Origin: Parashewanella spongiae
GTDB taxonomy: Bacteria > Pseudomonadota > Gammaproteobacteria > Enterobacterales > Shewanellaceae
Reading direction: 5' to 3'
NCBI RefSeq assembly: GCF_004358345.1
Contig: NZ_CP037952.1
Location: forward strand, 4,526,001-4,590,000
DNA: 64,000 nucleotides
The position numbers were made by a program, and so were the translations under genes. How positions within the stretch are numbered: position 1 is the first letter of the stretch; each line of letters starts with the position of its first letter. This document shows, piece by piece, positions 9,409 to 18,591 of the stretch. The notes below the pieces were generated by a model. The model made no database searches, had not been told where the DNA came from, and saw only the letters and a list, made by a program, of their open reading frames with translations.

Positions 9409-9909
9409 TTAGTTTTGTACTTCGAATCAGGCGGTCATTCAGTGCTTATTCCCAATCCGCGGGACACCGACCGACTCGTTGACACGATTAATTAATATCC
9501 ACTCACAGGATTTGTTGGACTCAATACTTTATTCGTCGGTTTATGTCATCAACCAAAATTTAAAAATGCTGATTTCAGCAAGCTCAAATTAACCATTTCT
9601 GGCGGCACAGCACTTACCCAATCTACCGCTGAGTTATGGTACTCAACGACAGGTTGCACGGCTTCAGAAGGTTATGGGCTGTCTGAAACGTCCCCTGTTG
9701 TAGCCCTTAATGTTCCATCGTTAGAGCGAATTGGAACCATAGGCAAAGTCGTGTTAGGCACTCAAATAAAAATTATTGATGCCAATGAAAAAGAAGTCCC
9801 TAATGGAGAAGCCGGAGAGCTTGCTGTTTTAGGCCCACAAGTCATGCAAGGTTACTGGAATAAACCCAAAAAAAACCAACAAACATTTACTCGCGATGGC
9901 TACTTTAAA

Positions 9910-11744
9910 GTAGAGTAGGCTACTGGCTTCGCTATCGCTTATCCAGCAGCCCCTCTTCGATTCCGTGCATGAGGTTTTCCCTCACACGGCTCTGTTGTTA
10001 CACTTCTCTCAGCCCCTTCACTTTGCTTATCATCTTGTCGTGGGTAAATACTCAAGACCAGCTTGGCGTAATTTTTCGTAAGCACCTCGTGATAAATACT
10101 TGCTTCGACGTTGACTTAAGCGACGATGCCAGCGATAGAACCGGTTTACTACAAATCCATTTATTCTGAAAAATACACCTCTGGGATAACCTATCCCACC
10201 AAAATAGTGTTTCCATCCCCTCAGAACTTGATTAACCTTATTTATCAGTACGCCAAGTGTATTTGAGGTTCGGTGTTTCACTATGTCTCTGATTTTATTT
10301 TTCAGCTTTGTTTGGCTCTTCTTAGACGCCTGTATCTTGATGTAACTGGTGCCTTTGATGAGGCCTGTGATCCGTTGAAAGTTAAAACCGAGGAAATCAA
10401 ACTCATTCATCAGCTTTCCCATATCCACACAGTGGGTTTTACTTTGATTTAGCTTCAGACCTTCATCACTTAATTGCTGTGTTATCCAGTCCAGTTGCTC
10501 TTGTGTGTAGGTTTGCTTATGAAGTACAACAAAATCATCTGCATAGGTAACGATTTTACACGGTGTTTTTTCGTGTATTTTCAAACAGAAATCGTTGAGA
10601 TAGATGTTAGCCAGTAGTGGAGAGATAACTCCGCCTTGCGGAGTGCCACATCGGCTTGCTTCTATTCGCCATTTTCTGTTGACCGTCTCTACGCTGATGG
10701 GCGCTTCGACATGGTCGGTAGCCATAACTGTGTTCATGTAAATGAGGTTCGTAGACGGGTTGCATCACTATTGTCATCGCCATTTGCACAATTCTGTCAC
10801 TGATTATCGGGATCCCAAGTTTCCGCGTTTTGCCGTTGTCTTTGAGTATTTCTACTCGTTTGACTGGGCTAGGTCGATAGTTTTTCTGTTGTAATTGAGT
10901 TTGAATTTCTTTTAACAGCGCAACGACTTTCTTTTGCTGCTCTAGATAACTGAATGTGATGCCATCAATTCCTGCTCCGCCTTTATTGGCTTTGCATCGT
11001 CGATAGGCTTCTTCGAGTATATCTAGGCGACTGAGTTTATCGTACAAGCTGTAAAATCGTAGCTCCGAGTTAAGCTTTGAGCGTAAGTAAAGTTTTCGCT
11101 GTAATATTCTGATATTTACTGGAGTGTTAGCCATATGGCAATTTCACCTCAAAAGTTACGTTAAAAAACGGGTGTAACACTGAGCCCCTTCCCTGATGTA
11201 AAGTTATGTTGTCTTCACGGTTAACGGTACTATGGGCTCATCCGACTGCCTGAGCGCCCTATCTGAAATTTCGGTTTACCTTATATTCGGATAGTGCAAG
11301 TCACTACCTTCCAACACTCAGGCTCTCCCACGTTCACTTTATTTCCTTCAATACATGCCACTTCATATTACGCCGGAAGATCAAACAGATGCATTTACCA
11401 GTTGCTTCTCTGTTTGTGTCAGGGTTCGTCAACTAGGAAAGACTCCCCATCTTCATTTTTTGATTTACGACGCTTAACTGAATTCGCTTGATGCTGCGGC
11501 CTACATTGCATCTCAACCTTTATTCAAGGCCTTTGTCACAGGGCTTCATGTCATAGCGGTTACCCATTATGCATGCCCGTCAGATTTCGGGATGAATTGG
11601 TAATTATCCCGTCAGGTACGTTTCAACCTGATGGACTTATTATAAATAATAACGTTGCTGTCTCTGGTTTATGGCCATGTAATCGCTTGGCTGCGTATAC
11701 GTTGAGACAAATCCCGCAACAGAATAAAGCGCTTCGTGGCGCTC
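9910..11744 (-). mobile_element. Group II intron, copy 1 (internally deleted)
   Basis: Intron on the minus strand: 5' end GAGCGCC at 11744, 3' end CTCTAC at 9910. It has a ribozyme-like leader of about 600 bases, a reverse-transcriptase gene, and a domain V-like hairpin near its 3' end (around 9959-9993 on the plus strand). It is 176 bp shorter than the other copies. The loss lies between two copies of GGGCGCTT (junction 10699-10706), which removes part of the RT gene and shifts the frame. It sits between the MITE at 11745-11978 and that MITE's TTTAA duplication (9904-9908). Confidence 0.88.
10030..11134 (-). pseudogene. Group II intron reverse transcriptase/maturase, frameshifted deletion
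   Basis: Corresponds to the 426-residue maturase of the other copies but lacks 176 bp, equivalent to about residues 144-202 containing the first catalytic Asp block (DADLSAYFDT). The N-terminal part (11134 to about 10700) and the C-terminal part (about 10700 to 10030) are now in different frames. The YADD motif survives in the second piece. It cannot make an active RT; the intron could splice or move only with maturase supplied by another copy. Confidence 0.9.
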
Positions 11745-11978
11745 CCTAGAAACATCAGTTGACTGCGTTCTCAAGCGTAGAAAAAATGGCTGATAGTAAG
11801 GCGTAGCTTGCAGCAAGTAGTTATTCTACTTGCAAAAGTTACAACGCAGATAGCAGCCATTTTAGCAAGCTTGTGAGCGTAGAGCACTTCATTCATTGGG
11901 AGAAAGCCATGATGATAAAGTCATCTTATTGACTCAAACAGTTACTCATATACTCAGCGTTCAACTGATGATTTTAGG
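11745..11978. repeat. MITE-233 copy 1 (partner of intron copy 1)
   Basis: A 234-bp element with terminal inverted repeats CCTAGAAACATCAGTTGA (left) and, inverted, CCTAAAATCATCAGTTGA (right). The right end is followed by TTTAA (11979-11983), matching TTTAA at 9904-9908 on the far side of the intron. The interior is a large foldback with GCAAGTAG/CTACTTGC at its centre. It is non-coding. Confidence 0.9.
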
Positions 11979-12346
11979 TTTAATGGTGAGCAGGATTTGA
12001 GTTTCTGAGGAATTCGAAGATATGATGAATGAAGAGATAGCATTATGCAAAGTGGTCTAAATTTAAGCTCCATAATACTCCATATTTTAATTCAGAGTCT
12101 CACATTAGTTGGGCTGAACACCAAGTAGATGAGTTAAGTTAAGTTGAGGCTAGGATGACATACTGAATAGATCGGTCAAATGATCGCACCATTTAGTGAC
12201 TCAAGCGTTCAATTTTTGTTCAGTTCAATGTGTTAGGCTGAATAGTTACAAAGATAGTTATTACCATTAAACTAAATTTTGAATGACGCTTCATATTGAC
12301 CGCTTACAATTTATCAACTCATCGAAGACAAAGAATCGGAATGTGA
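11979..12346. other. Intergenic region before the ankyrin gene
   Basis: 368 bases without a recognisable gene. The sequence right after the MITE does not continue the fadD-like gene, so the fadD 3' end was lost before or with the insertion. The ankyrin gene promoter should lie here. I see no clear regulatory site. Confidence 0.5.
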
Positions 12347-15262
12347 ATGTGCAATCCCCTAGGCGCCGTCAGCTCAAATACTTCAATCGCTGCACAGTTA
12401 GACTTTCAGCCTCAGCAGGCAAACCTTGAATCAAACACCGTTGATATTGACGGTCAGTTGTTTAGGGTCAGCCTGCTTGGGCAATATGATGCATTCCTCA
12501 AATTTATTCGTGATGCAGAAGTAACGGGAAAACACGCTGAACTGGAGTTAACGGATAATGTAGCGAAGTTACTAGGGGCAAATTTTGATGAAAAATTAAC
12601 AGGCGTGATAATGCGGGCTGAGCAACAAGGAAAGGCCATTCTAGCTCGGGACAAAAAAGGCAGGGAGGATTATTTTGCGCGACTCGAAAAATTAAAGACG
12701 CATATTGTTGAACGGATCAATTTAAACCAAAAACTACCAGAAGACGCCTTATGTTTTCTTGTTGAATTTTCAAACAGGCTTGACGAAATGAGACTCTGGC
12801 CTGAGTCACAGCAACTGCTTCATCTCGGTGCCTTTCCTATGGCGGTTGAAAGCGAAGGTGAATGGCGGTGCATAGACGGTCTTCGTATTCGTTTGGGTTT
12901 GTGTGATAGGCAAGCGACAACGATTTTTAATTTATTGTGTCGGGATCAAATGAGTGACACATTACTGAAGTTAACTTCAAAGGTTAGATTTGACTACCGG
13001 GTACATTTAGCGGCGACGGTGCCTTGGTTGCTTACAGGGATCGTCTCTAAGAAAGACACTCATTTTAAGTTGCCGCTGCACGACCTGTTTGCGTCAGATA
13101 TTTATGATTTACTTCTCACTGCCCCAGAAAATTATCACCGCCGTTTATTGAGCAGTATTGACGATTATTTGGAATTATCGCAGCAGGTATTATTTCTGAA
13201 AGAGCAATACCTTCAGTCTGATGAGGATAATCTGCTAATGGAAATGAATGGCATAGTTGATCGGTTAAAGGAAAACGCTTGGACTGCGTTATTAAAACTG
13301 GCTCCTAACCATTTTTATGATGGCAGCCAGAAAAGAGATAGCATCAGTAATGAGATTTTAAAGCGCATTCACACAGACCAACAGCTAACACTTTTTTTAG
13401 AAAGTGCATTTATACCGGAAAAGCCTGAGCTAACGGATTACACTGGCAATGTCAGCCACTGGTGTAAAAAACTTTATTGTGGTGATTTTTGTGCGCTGGC
13501 AGCACTTGTTGTTTACTGTCTTCCCGTGTTTGATAAACGTCCGTTGATGATGTGTTTATTGTCACATACATGGCAGGCACTCTACCGTGATACGTTATGT
13601 AGGCACCTTGAACAGTTAAAAATTAAGTCGGAGTTCGTCACTGTTTGGAGTGAACCAATCGTTAAGCGGTTAACTGAATTTAATGCATCATACGATGATG
13701 TAGTAGAAAAGTACCTGAGTAACCGTGAGGGTTGGCAAACCTTACCGTTAAATCGTAAACAAGACTTATTGCAGCATTGCATCTCAGGCGGCGTCAGTTT
13801 TTCTACAATACAAGCGCTTCGTAACTCAGGAGCAGATGAGGTGCATTTAAGTTCACTTGATTGGCGAGCTTGGGTAAATTCAAGAGACTGGCCAGAATTA
13901 ATTCATTTATTGAGTCATCAGGTTAATTTCAATGAGGTAATACATAACTTTTTACCAATCCTTAAAAGTGATAATCAACTGTTGCATATCGCAGCGTACT
14001 TTGGGCGGGCAGATGTGGTGGAAGCATTATTGAAGACTCCGGGTATTGAGGTTAATAACGCTAACAAAAACGGTCATACGCCATTGCATGTTGCCTGCTG
14101 TCTTGGTGAAGAGAAGGTGGTGAAGGTACTGTTGAATTATAAGGGGCAGAACCCTGAGGCTAATATCGGGCTCACCGAGGAACATTCAGAAACTAAGAAT
14201 ACGCCACTGCATGAGGCTTGTATTGTCGGTCATGATGGTGTGGTGAAGGTACTGCTGGATTATAAAGGGCAGAACCCTAAAGCTGATATCGGGCTAACCA
14301 AGGAGCATTCAGAAACTAAGAATACGTCACTGCATGCGGCCTGCCGTCTTGGTAAAGAGAAGGTGGTGAAGGAACTGCTAGATTATAAGGGTCAAGATCC
14401 TGAGGCTGATATCGGGCTAACCAAGGAGCATTCAGAAACTAAGAATACGCCACTGTATGAGGCTTGTGTCGTCGGTCATGATGGTGTAGTGAAGGTTCTG
14501 CTGGGTTATAAGGTGCAGTACCCTAAGGCTAATATCGGGCTGTTCAGGGAGCATTCAGAATCTAAGACTACGCCACTGCATGAGGCTTGTATCGCTGGCC
14601 ATGATGGCGTGGTGAAGGTACTACTGGATTATAAGGGGCAGAACTCTGAAGCTAATATCTGGCTCACCAAGGAACATTCAGAAACTAAGAATACGCCACT
14701 GCATGCGGCCTGCCGTCTTGGTAAAGAGAAGGTGGTGAAGGTACTGCTAGATTATAAGGGTCAAGAACCTGAGGCTGATATCGGGCTAAGCAAGGAGCAT
14801 TCAGAAACTAAAAATACGCCACTGCATGAGGCTTGTATAGATGGTCATTATGGCGTGGTGAAGGTACTGCTGGACTATAAGAGGCAGTACTCTAAGGAGG
14901 ATATCGGGCTAACCAAGGAGCACCCAAGATCTAAGAATACGCCACTGTATGATGCTTGTATCGCCAGTCATGATGGCGTGGTGAAAATACTGTTGGATTA
15001 TAAGGGTCAGTACCCTGAGGCTGATATCGGGCTGACCAGTAAGCATTCAACATATAAAGATACCCCATTGCATGGGGCTTATATCATCGGTCATGATGGT
15101 CAACTATTAAGCAAAACCGATAGGCAAAAGCTGTATGATTTTTTCAACAAGGAACCATCGTCGACTCGCTCTAACTCTCGTACACCAGAGGCTCATTATT
15201 GTAAGAAGCCAAGTAATGCTTACCGACGTTTTGCAACTGAGCCCCGCTCCAGACGATCATGA
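12347..15262 (+). CDS. Ankyrin-repeat protein, large, unknown N-terminal region
   Basis: A 971-residue protein. Residues 1-541 form a mostly helical region that I do not recognise. Residues 542-607 hold two ordinary ankyrin repeats (LLHIAAYFGRADVVEALL and TPLHVACCLGEEKVVKVLL). Residues 608 to about 935 hold eight unusually long 41-residue units built on NTPLHEACIVGHDGVVKVLL plus an extra DYKGQNPEADIGLTKEHSE linker. Two unit types alternate irregularly: GHDGVVKV and LGKEKVVKV. The tail (about 918-971) is Ser/Arg-rich and unlike the repeats. There is no signal peptide. Ankyrin proteins bind protein partners; in host-associated bacteria many are effectors, but that is only a possibility. The start ATG has no strong ribosome binding site. 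Confidence 0.85.
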   Translation: MCNPLGAVSSNTSIAAQLDFQPQQANLESNTVDIDGQLFRVSLLGQYDAFLKFIRDAEVTGKHAELELTDNVAKLLGANFDEKLTGVIMRAEQQGKAILARDKKGREDYFARLEKLKTHIVERINLNQKLPEDALCFLVEFSNRLDEMRLWPESQQLLHLGAFPMAVESEGEWRCIDGLRIRLGLCDRQATTIFNLLCRDQMSDTLLKLTSKVRFDYRVHLAATVPWLLTGIVSKKDTHFKLPLHDLFASDIYDLLLTAPENYHRRLLSSIDDYLELSQQVLFLKEQYLQSDEDNLLMEMNGIVDRLKENAWTALLKLAPNHFYDGSQKRDSISNEILKRIHTDQQLTLFLESAFIPEKPELTDYTGNVSHWCKKLYCGDFCALAALVVYCLPVFDKRPLMMCLLSHTWQALYRDTLCRHLEQLKIKSEFVTVWSEPIVKRLTEFNASYDDVVEKYLSNREGWQTLPLNRKQDLLQHCISGGVSFSTIQALRNSGADEVHLSSLDWRAWVNSRDWPELIHLLSHQVNFNEVIHNFLPILKSDNQLLHIAAYFGRADVVEALLKTPGIEVNNANKNGHTPLHVACCLGEEKVVKVLLNYKGQNPEANIGLTEEHSETKNTPLHEACIVGHDGVVKVLLDYKGQNPKADIGLTKEHSETKNTSLHAACRLGKEKVVKELLDYKGQDPEADIGLTKEHSETKNTPLYEACVVGHDGVVKVLLGYKVQYPKANIGLFREHSESKTTPLHEACIAGHDGVVKVLLDYKGQNSEANIWLTKEHSETKNTPLHAACRLGKEKVVKVLLDYKGQEPEADIGLSKEHSETKNTPLHEACIDGHYGVVKVLLDYKRQYSKEDIGLTKEHPRSKNTPLYDACIASHDGVVKILLDYKGQYPEADIGLTSKHSTYKDTPLHGAYIIGHDGQLLSKTDRQKLYDFFNKEPSSTRSNSRTPEAHYCKKPSNAYRRFATEPRSRRS
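14168..15100 (+). repeat. Tandem 123-bp coding repeats (eight ankyrin units)
   Basis: Eight near-identical DNA units of 123 bp, each encoding one 41-residue ankyrin repeat. The high DNA identity between units (long shared blocks such as GTGGTGAAGGTACTGCTGGA) favours slippage and unequal recombination. The downstream displaced cassette is evidence of this. Confidence 0.9.
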
Positions 15263-15483
15263 TGGCGTGGTGAAAATACTGTTGGGATTATAAGGGCCAG
15301 TACCCTGAGGCTGATATCGGGCTGACCAGTAAGCATTCAACATATAAAGATACCCCATTGCATGGGGCCTACTGTCTTGGTGAAGAGAAGGTGGTGAAGG
15401 TACTGCTGGACTATTTATCCATACATCCGATAGATTCTATTCTATTCGATTGTTTAGTAAGGAATTTGGAATATCACCGCTAA
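15257..15483 (+). pseudogene. Displaced alternative 3' end of the ankyrin gene
   Basis: Starting at CATGATGGCGTGGTG, this segment repeats 14969-15080 of the ankyrin gene almost exactly, with one inserted G (GTTGGGATT for GTTGGATT) that breaks the frame. It then continues in an open frame: LGEEKVVKVLLDYLSIHPIDS, followed by ILFDCLVRNLEYHR and TAA at 15481. This looks like the former C-terminus of the ankyrin protein, now cut off by a different tail inserted at the shared GATCATGATGG sequence. No start codon or ribosome binding site is visible, so it is probably silent. Confidence 0.75.
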
Positions 15484-15588
15484 AACTGGCATGTAGATAT
15501 AAGCATGAGGTTGTAGTTACTCTTATACACAAATGGAAAGGTAACCTGATGTGTGATTAATTTTTGATAGGCATAACCATACCTTAGA

Positions 15589-15940
15589 ATGATTGATTCT
15601 AAAAAATCCAACCTGAAGGATACGATCATGTCTGTCGAAAATTTTATCATTTATGTTTACTGTTTAGTTGATTATTTTTACCAGAAAGAAATAACCACTC
15701 CTTTAAGAACTCATGGGAGGGCGCCTAAACTCACTGATCCTGAAGTAATTACAATGGAAATTGTTGGTGAGTGGAGTGGACATCATACAGATAAAGGAAT
15801 TTTGGAGTATTTCAAGGGATATTGGTTGCCCTTATTTCCCAATTTACCTGCTCGTTCACAGTTTGTCAGACAAGCAAGTAACCAATTGAAAGTAAAATAG
15901 TTATTTCATCAATATTTATACCATCAACTCAGAACCGATA
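15589..15940 (+). pseudogene. IS982-family transposase, 5' remnant
   Basis: An N-terminal piece of an IS982 transposase: FIIYVYCLVDYFYQKE, then GRAPKLTDPEVITMEIVGEW and DKGILEYFKGYW, ending SQFVRQASNQLKVK. A TAG at 15898-15900 interrupts the frame where homologues have Gln, and coding similarity continues to about 15940 (HQYLYHQLRTDT). The ISAzo13-family element at 15945 then truncates it. The catalytic DDE part is missing. Confidence 0.85.
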
Positions 15941-16348
15941 CTTGGGAACTGTCCCAAAATAACTTCCGTGTTTACTTAATCTCGTAAGGTGGTTCAATAT
16001 AAGCTTTCTCCCCCCAGCTTTCTCTGAAACATCATGAACACCTACTCTTCTACCGTAAAGAAACAAATGTTACGTTTTTACAAATCACTTAATCAACGAG
16101 ATCGTAGACGATATGCTACCATTGAAGCCTTAAAACTTGGGCATGTAGGTATAGTGTACATTTCCAAGGTATTGAAATGTGACCCCAAAACTATAAGTCG
16201 TGGGATTTATGAGTTAGAAGATGAAGTAGAACTGAGCAATAAAGGGGAGGTAGAAAAAAGCTGACACAAACTTTTCCCGATTTAGATGATAATTTGCAGG
16301 CAATTCTAAAAAACCATACCGCTGGTGATCCTATGCGCCAAGATTTAA

Positions 16349-18358
16349 GTAGAGTAGGCTACTGGCTTCGCTATCGCTTATCCAGCAGCCCCTCTTCGAT
16401 TCCGTGCATGAGGTTTTCCCTCACACGGCTCTGTTGTTACACTTCTCTCAGCCCCTTCACTTTGCTTATCATCTTGTCGTGGGTAAATACTCAAGACCAG
16501 CTTGGCGTAATTTTTCGTAAGCACCTCGTGATAGATACTTGCTTCGACGTTGACTTAAGCGACGATGCCAGCGATAGAACCGGTTTACTACAAATCCATT
16601 TATTCTGAAAAATACACCTCTGGGATAACCTATCCCACCAAAATAGTGTTTCCATCCCCTCAGAACTTGATTAACCTTATTTATCAGTACGCCAAGTGTA
16701 TTTGAGGTTCGGTGTTTCACTATGTCTCTGATTTTATTTTTCAGCTTTGTTTGGCTCTTCTTAGACGCCTCTATCTTGATGTAACTGGTGCCTTTGATGA
16801 GGCCTGTGATCCGTTGAAAGTTAAAACCGAGGAAATCAAACTCATTCATCAGCTTTCCCATATCCACACAGTGGGTTTTACTTTGATTTAGCTTCAGACC
16901 TTCATCACTTAATTGCTGTGTTATCCAGTCCAGTTGCTCTTGTGTGTAGGTTTGCTTATGAAGTACAACAAAATCATCTGCATAGGTAACGATTTTACAC
17001 GGTGTTTTTTCGTGTATTTTCAAACAGAAATCGTTGAGATAGATGTTAGCCAGTAGTGGAGAGATAACTCCGCCTTGCGGAGTGCCACATCGGCTTGCTT
17101 CTATTCGCCATTTCCCGTTGACCGTCTCTATGCTGATGGGCGCTTTGATAAAGCTTTTCAGCAAACTCAGAAAGCTGCTGTCGCTTATTCGCCTTTCTAC
17201 TTTTGCCATCAACTTAGCGTGCGGGATGGTATCGAAATAGGCGCTCAAGTCAGCATCAAGTACGTGCTGATAGCCTTGTTTTAGGCTCATTTCAATGACT
17301 TTTACCGCTTGCTGGGCGCTTCGACATGGACGATAACCATAACTGTGTTCATGTAAATGAGGTTCGTAGACGGGTTGCATCACTATTGTCATCGCCATTT
17401 GCACAATTCTGTCACTGATTATCGGGATCCCAAGTTTCCGCGTTTTGCCGTTGTCTTTGAGTATTTCTACTCGTTTGACTGGGCTAGGTCGATAGTTTTT
17501 CTGTTGTAATTGAGTTTGAATTTCTTTTAACAGCGCAACGACTTTCTTTTGCTGCTCTAGATAACTGAATGTGATGCCATCAATTCCTGCTCCGCCTTTA
17601 TTGGCTTTGCATCGTCGATAGGCTTCTTCGAGTATATCTAGGCGACTGAGTTTATCGTACAAGCTGTAAAATCGAAGCTCCGAGTTAAGCTTTGAGCGTA
17701 AGTAAAGTTTTCGCTGTAATATTCTGATATTTACTGGAGTGTTAGCCATATGGCAATTTCACCTCAAAAGTTACGTTAAAAACGGGTGTAACACTGAGCC
17801 CCTTCCCTGATGTGAAGTTATGTTGTCTTCACGGTTAACGGTACTATGGGCTCATCCGACTGCCTGAGCGCCCTATCTGAAATTTCGGTTTACCTTATAT
17901 TCGGATAGTGGAAGTCACTACCTTCCAACACTCAGGCTCTCCCACGTTCACTTTATTTCCTTCAATACATGCCACTTCATATTACGCCGGAAGATCAAAC
18001 AGATGCATTTACCAGTTGCTTCTCTGTTTGTGTCAGGGTTCGTCAACTAGGAAAGACTCCCCATCTTCATTTTTTGATTTACGACGCTTAACTGAATTCG
18101 CTTGATGCTGCGGCCTACATTGCATCTCAACCTTTATTCAAGGCCTTTGTCACAGGGCTTCATGTCATAGCGGTTACCCATTATGCATGCCCGTCAGATT
18201 TCGGGATGAACTGGTAATTATCCCGTCAGGTACGTTTCAACCTGATGGACTTATTATAAATAATAACGTTGCTGTCTCTGGTTTATGGCCATGTAATCGC
18301 TTGGCTGCGTATACGTTGAGACAAATCCCGCAACAGAATAAAGCGCTTCGTGGCGCTC
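16349..18358 (-). mobile_element. Group II intron, copy 2 (full length)
   Basis: A 2010-bp intron, 5' end GAGCGCC at 18358 and 3' end CTCTAC at 16349 on the minus strand. The domain V-like hairpin AGCCGTGTGAGGGAAAACC with its partner lies at about 16398-16432 (minus strand), followed by a domain VI-like stem GGCTGCTGG/CCAGTAGCC. About 600 bases of ribozyme precede the RT gene, and four spurious 65-codon frames there are antisense noise. Unlike the other copies it entered the opposite end of its MITE (18359-18591). The TTTAA at 16344-16348 matches the MITE duplication at 18592-18596. Confidence 0.92.
16469..17749 (-). CDS. Group II intron reverse transcriptase/maturase
   Basis: A 426-residue intron-encoded protein. 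The RT domain spans about 40-300, with RKLGIPIISDRIVQMAM, VLDADLSAYFDTIPH (catalytic Asp about 165-167), GTPQGGVISPLLANIYL and the YADD box at 256-259. A maturase (X) domain follows at about 310-410 (LRGWKHYFGG, RWHRRLSQRRSKYL). There is no HNH endonuclease domain after it, which fits class C and related bacterial introns that prime without second-strand cleavage. It promotes splicing and retrohoming of its host intron. The frame is intact. Confidence 0.95.
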   Translation of the reverse strand: MANTPVNIRILQRKLYLRSKLNSELRFYSLYDKLSRLDILEEAYRRCKANKGGAGIDGITFSYLEQQKKVVALLKEIQTQLQQKNYRPSPVKRVEILKDNGKTRKLGIPIISDRIVQMAMTIVMQPVYEPHLHEHSYGYRPCRSAQQAVKVIEMSLKQGYQHVLDADLSAYFDTIPHAKLMAKVERRISDSSFLSLLKSFIKAPISIETVNGKWRIEASRCGTPQGGVISPLLANIYLNDFCLKIHEKTPCKIVTYADDFVVLHKQTYTQEQLDWITQQLSDEGLKLNQSKTHCVDMGKLMNEFDFLGFNFQRITGLIKGTSYIKIEASKKSQTKLKNKIRDIVKHRTSNTLGVLINKVNQVLRGWKHYFGGIGYPRGVFFRINGFVVNRFYRWHRRLSQRRSKYLSRGAYEKLRQAGLEYLPTTR

Positions 18359-18591
18359 CCTAAAATCATCAGTTGAACGCTGAGTATATGAGTAACTGTT
18401 TGAGCAATATGATGATTTTATTATCATGGCTTTCACCCAATGAGTGAAGTGCTCTACGCTCACAAGCTTGCTAAAATGACTGCTATCTGCGTTGTAACTT
18501 TTGCAAGTAGAATAACTACTTGCTGCAAGCTACGCCTTACTATCAGCCATTTTTTCTACGCTTGAGAACGCAGTCAACTGATGTTTCTAGA
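18359..18591. repeat. MITE-233 copy 2, opposite orientation
   Basis: A 233-bp copy whose intron-adjacent end is CCTAAAATCATCAGTTGA (the B end), while the far end reads, inverted, TCTAGAAACATCAGTTGA (the A end). Copies 1, 3 and 4 have the intron at the A end. It is followed by TTTAA (18592-18596), and the ISAzo13 transposase then resumes with RWTKLS. Confidence 0.9.

Larger units (their letters stand above)
6938..9908 (+). pseudogene. Long-chain acyl-CoA synthetase (FadD-like), multiply interrupted
   Basis: Pieces of an AMP-forming acyl-CoA ligase can be spliced across the insertions: 6938-7129, 7298-7334, 8597-9141 and 9412-9908. Removing the insertions with one copy of each target duplication restores one frame: YLYQL, QHKTILQPGDRIGIQLPNLL, LQYTGGTTGLSKGAM (AMP-binding motif), NLVLYFESGGHSVLIPNP, EGYGLSETSP and GYFK. 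An in-frame TAA at 9493-9495 is an extra nonsense mutation (before YPLTGFVG). The C-terminal domain after GYFK is not recognisable beyond the intron and MITE, so the 3' third is lost. The gene is dead; it would have activated fatty acids for beta-oxidation. Confidence 0.92.

Noticed and set aside
14168-15100. Possible CRISPR array
   Set aside because: The 123-bp units are coding in one frame and lack alternating spacers; they are ankyrin repeats. No cas genes or short direct repeats are present in the window.
17908-18105. Repeated 65-codon plus-strand frames in each intron (also 11294, 30596, 60263)
   Set aside because: They run antisense to intron domain I, the structured ribozyme. They recur only because the intron is repeated.
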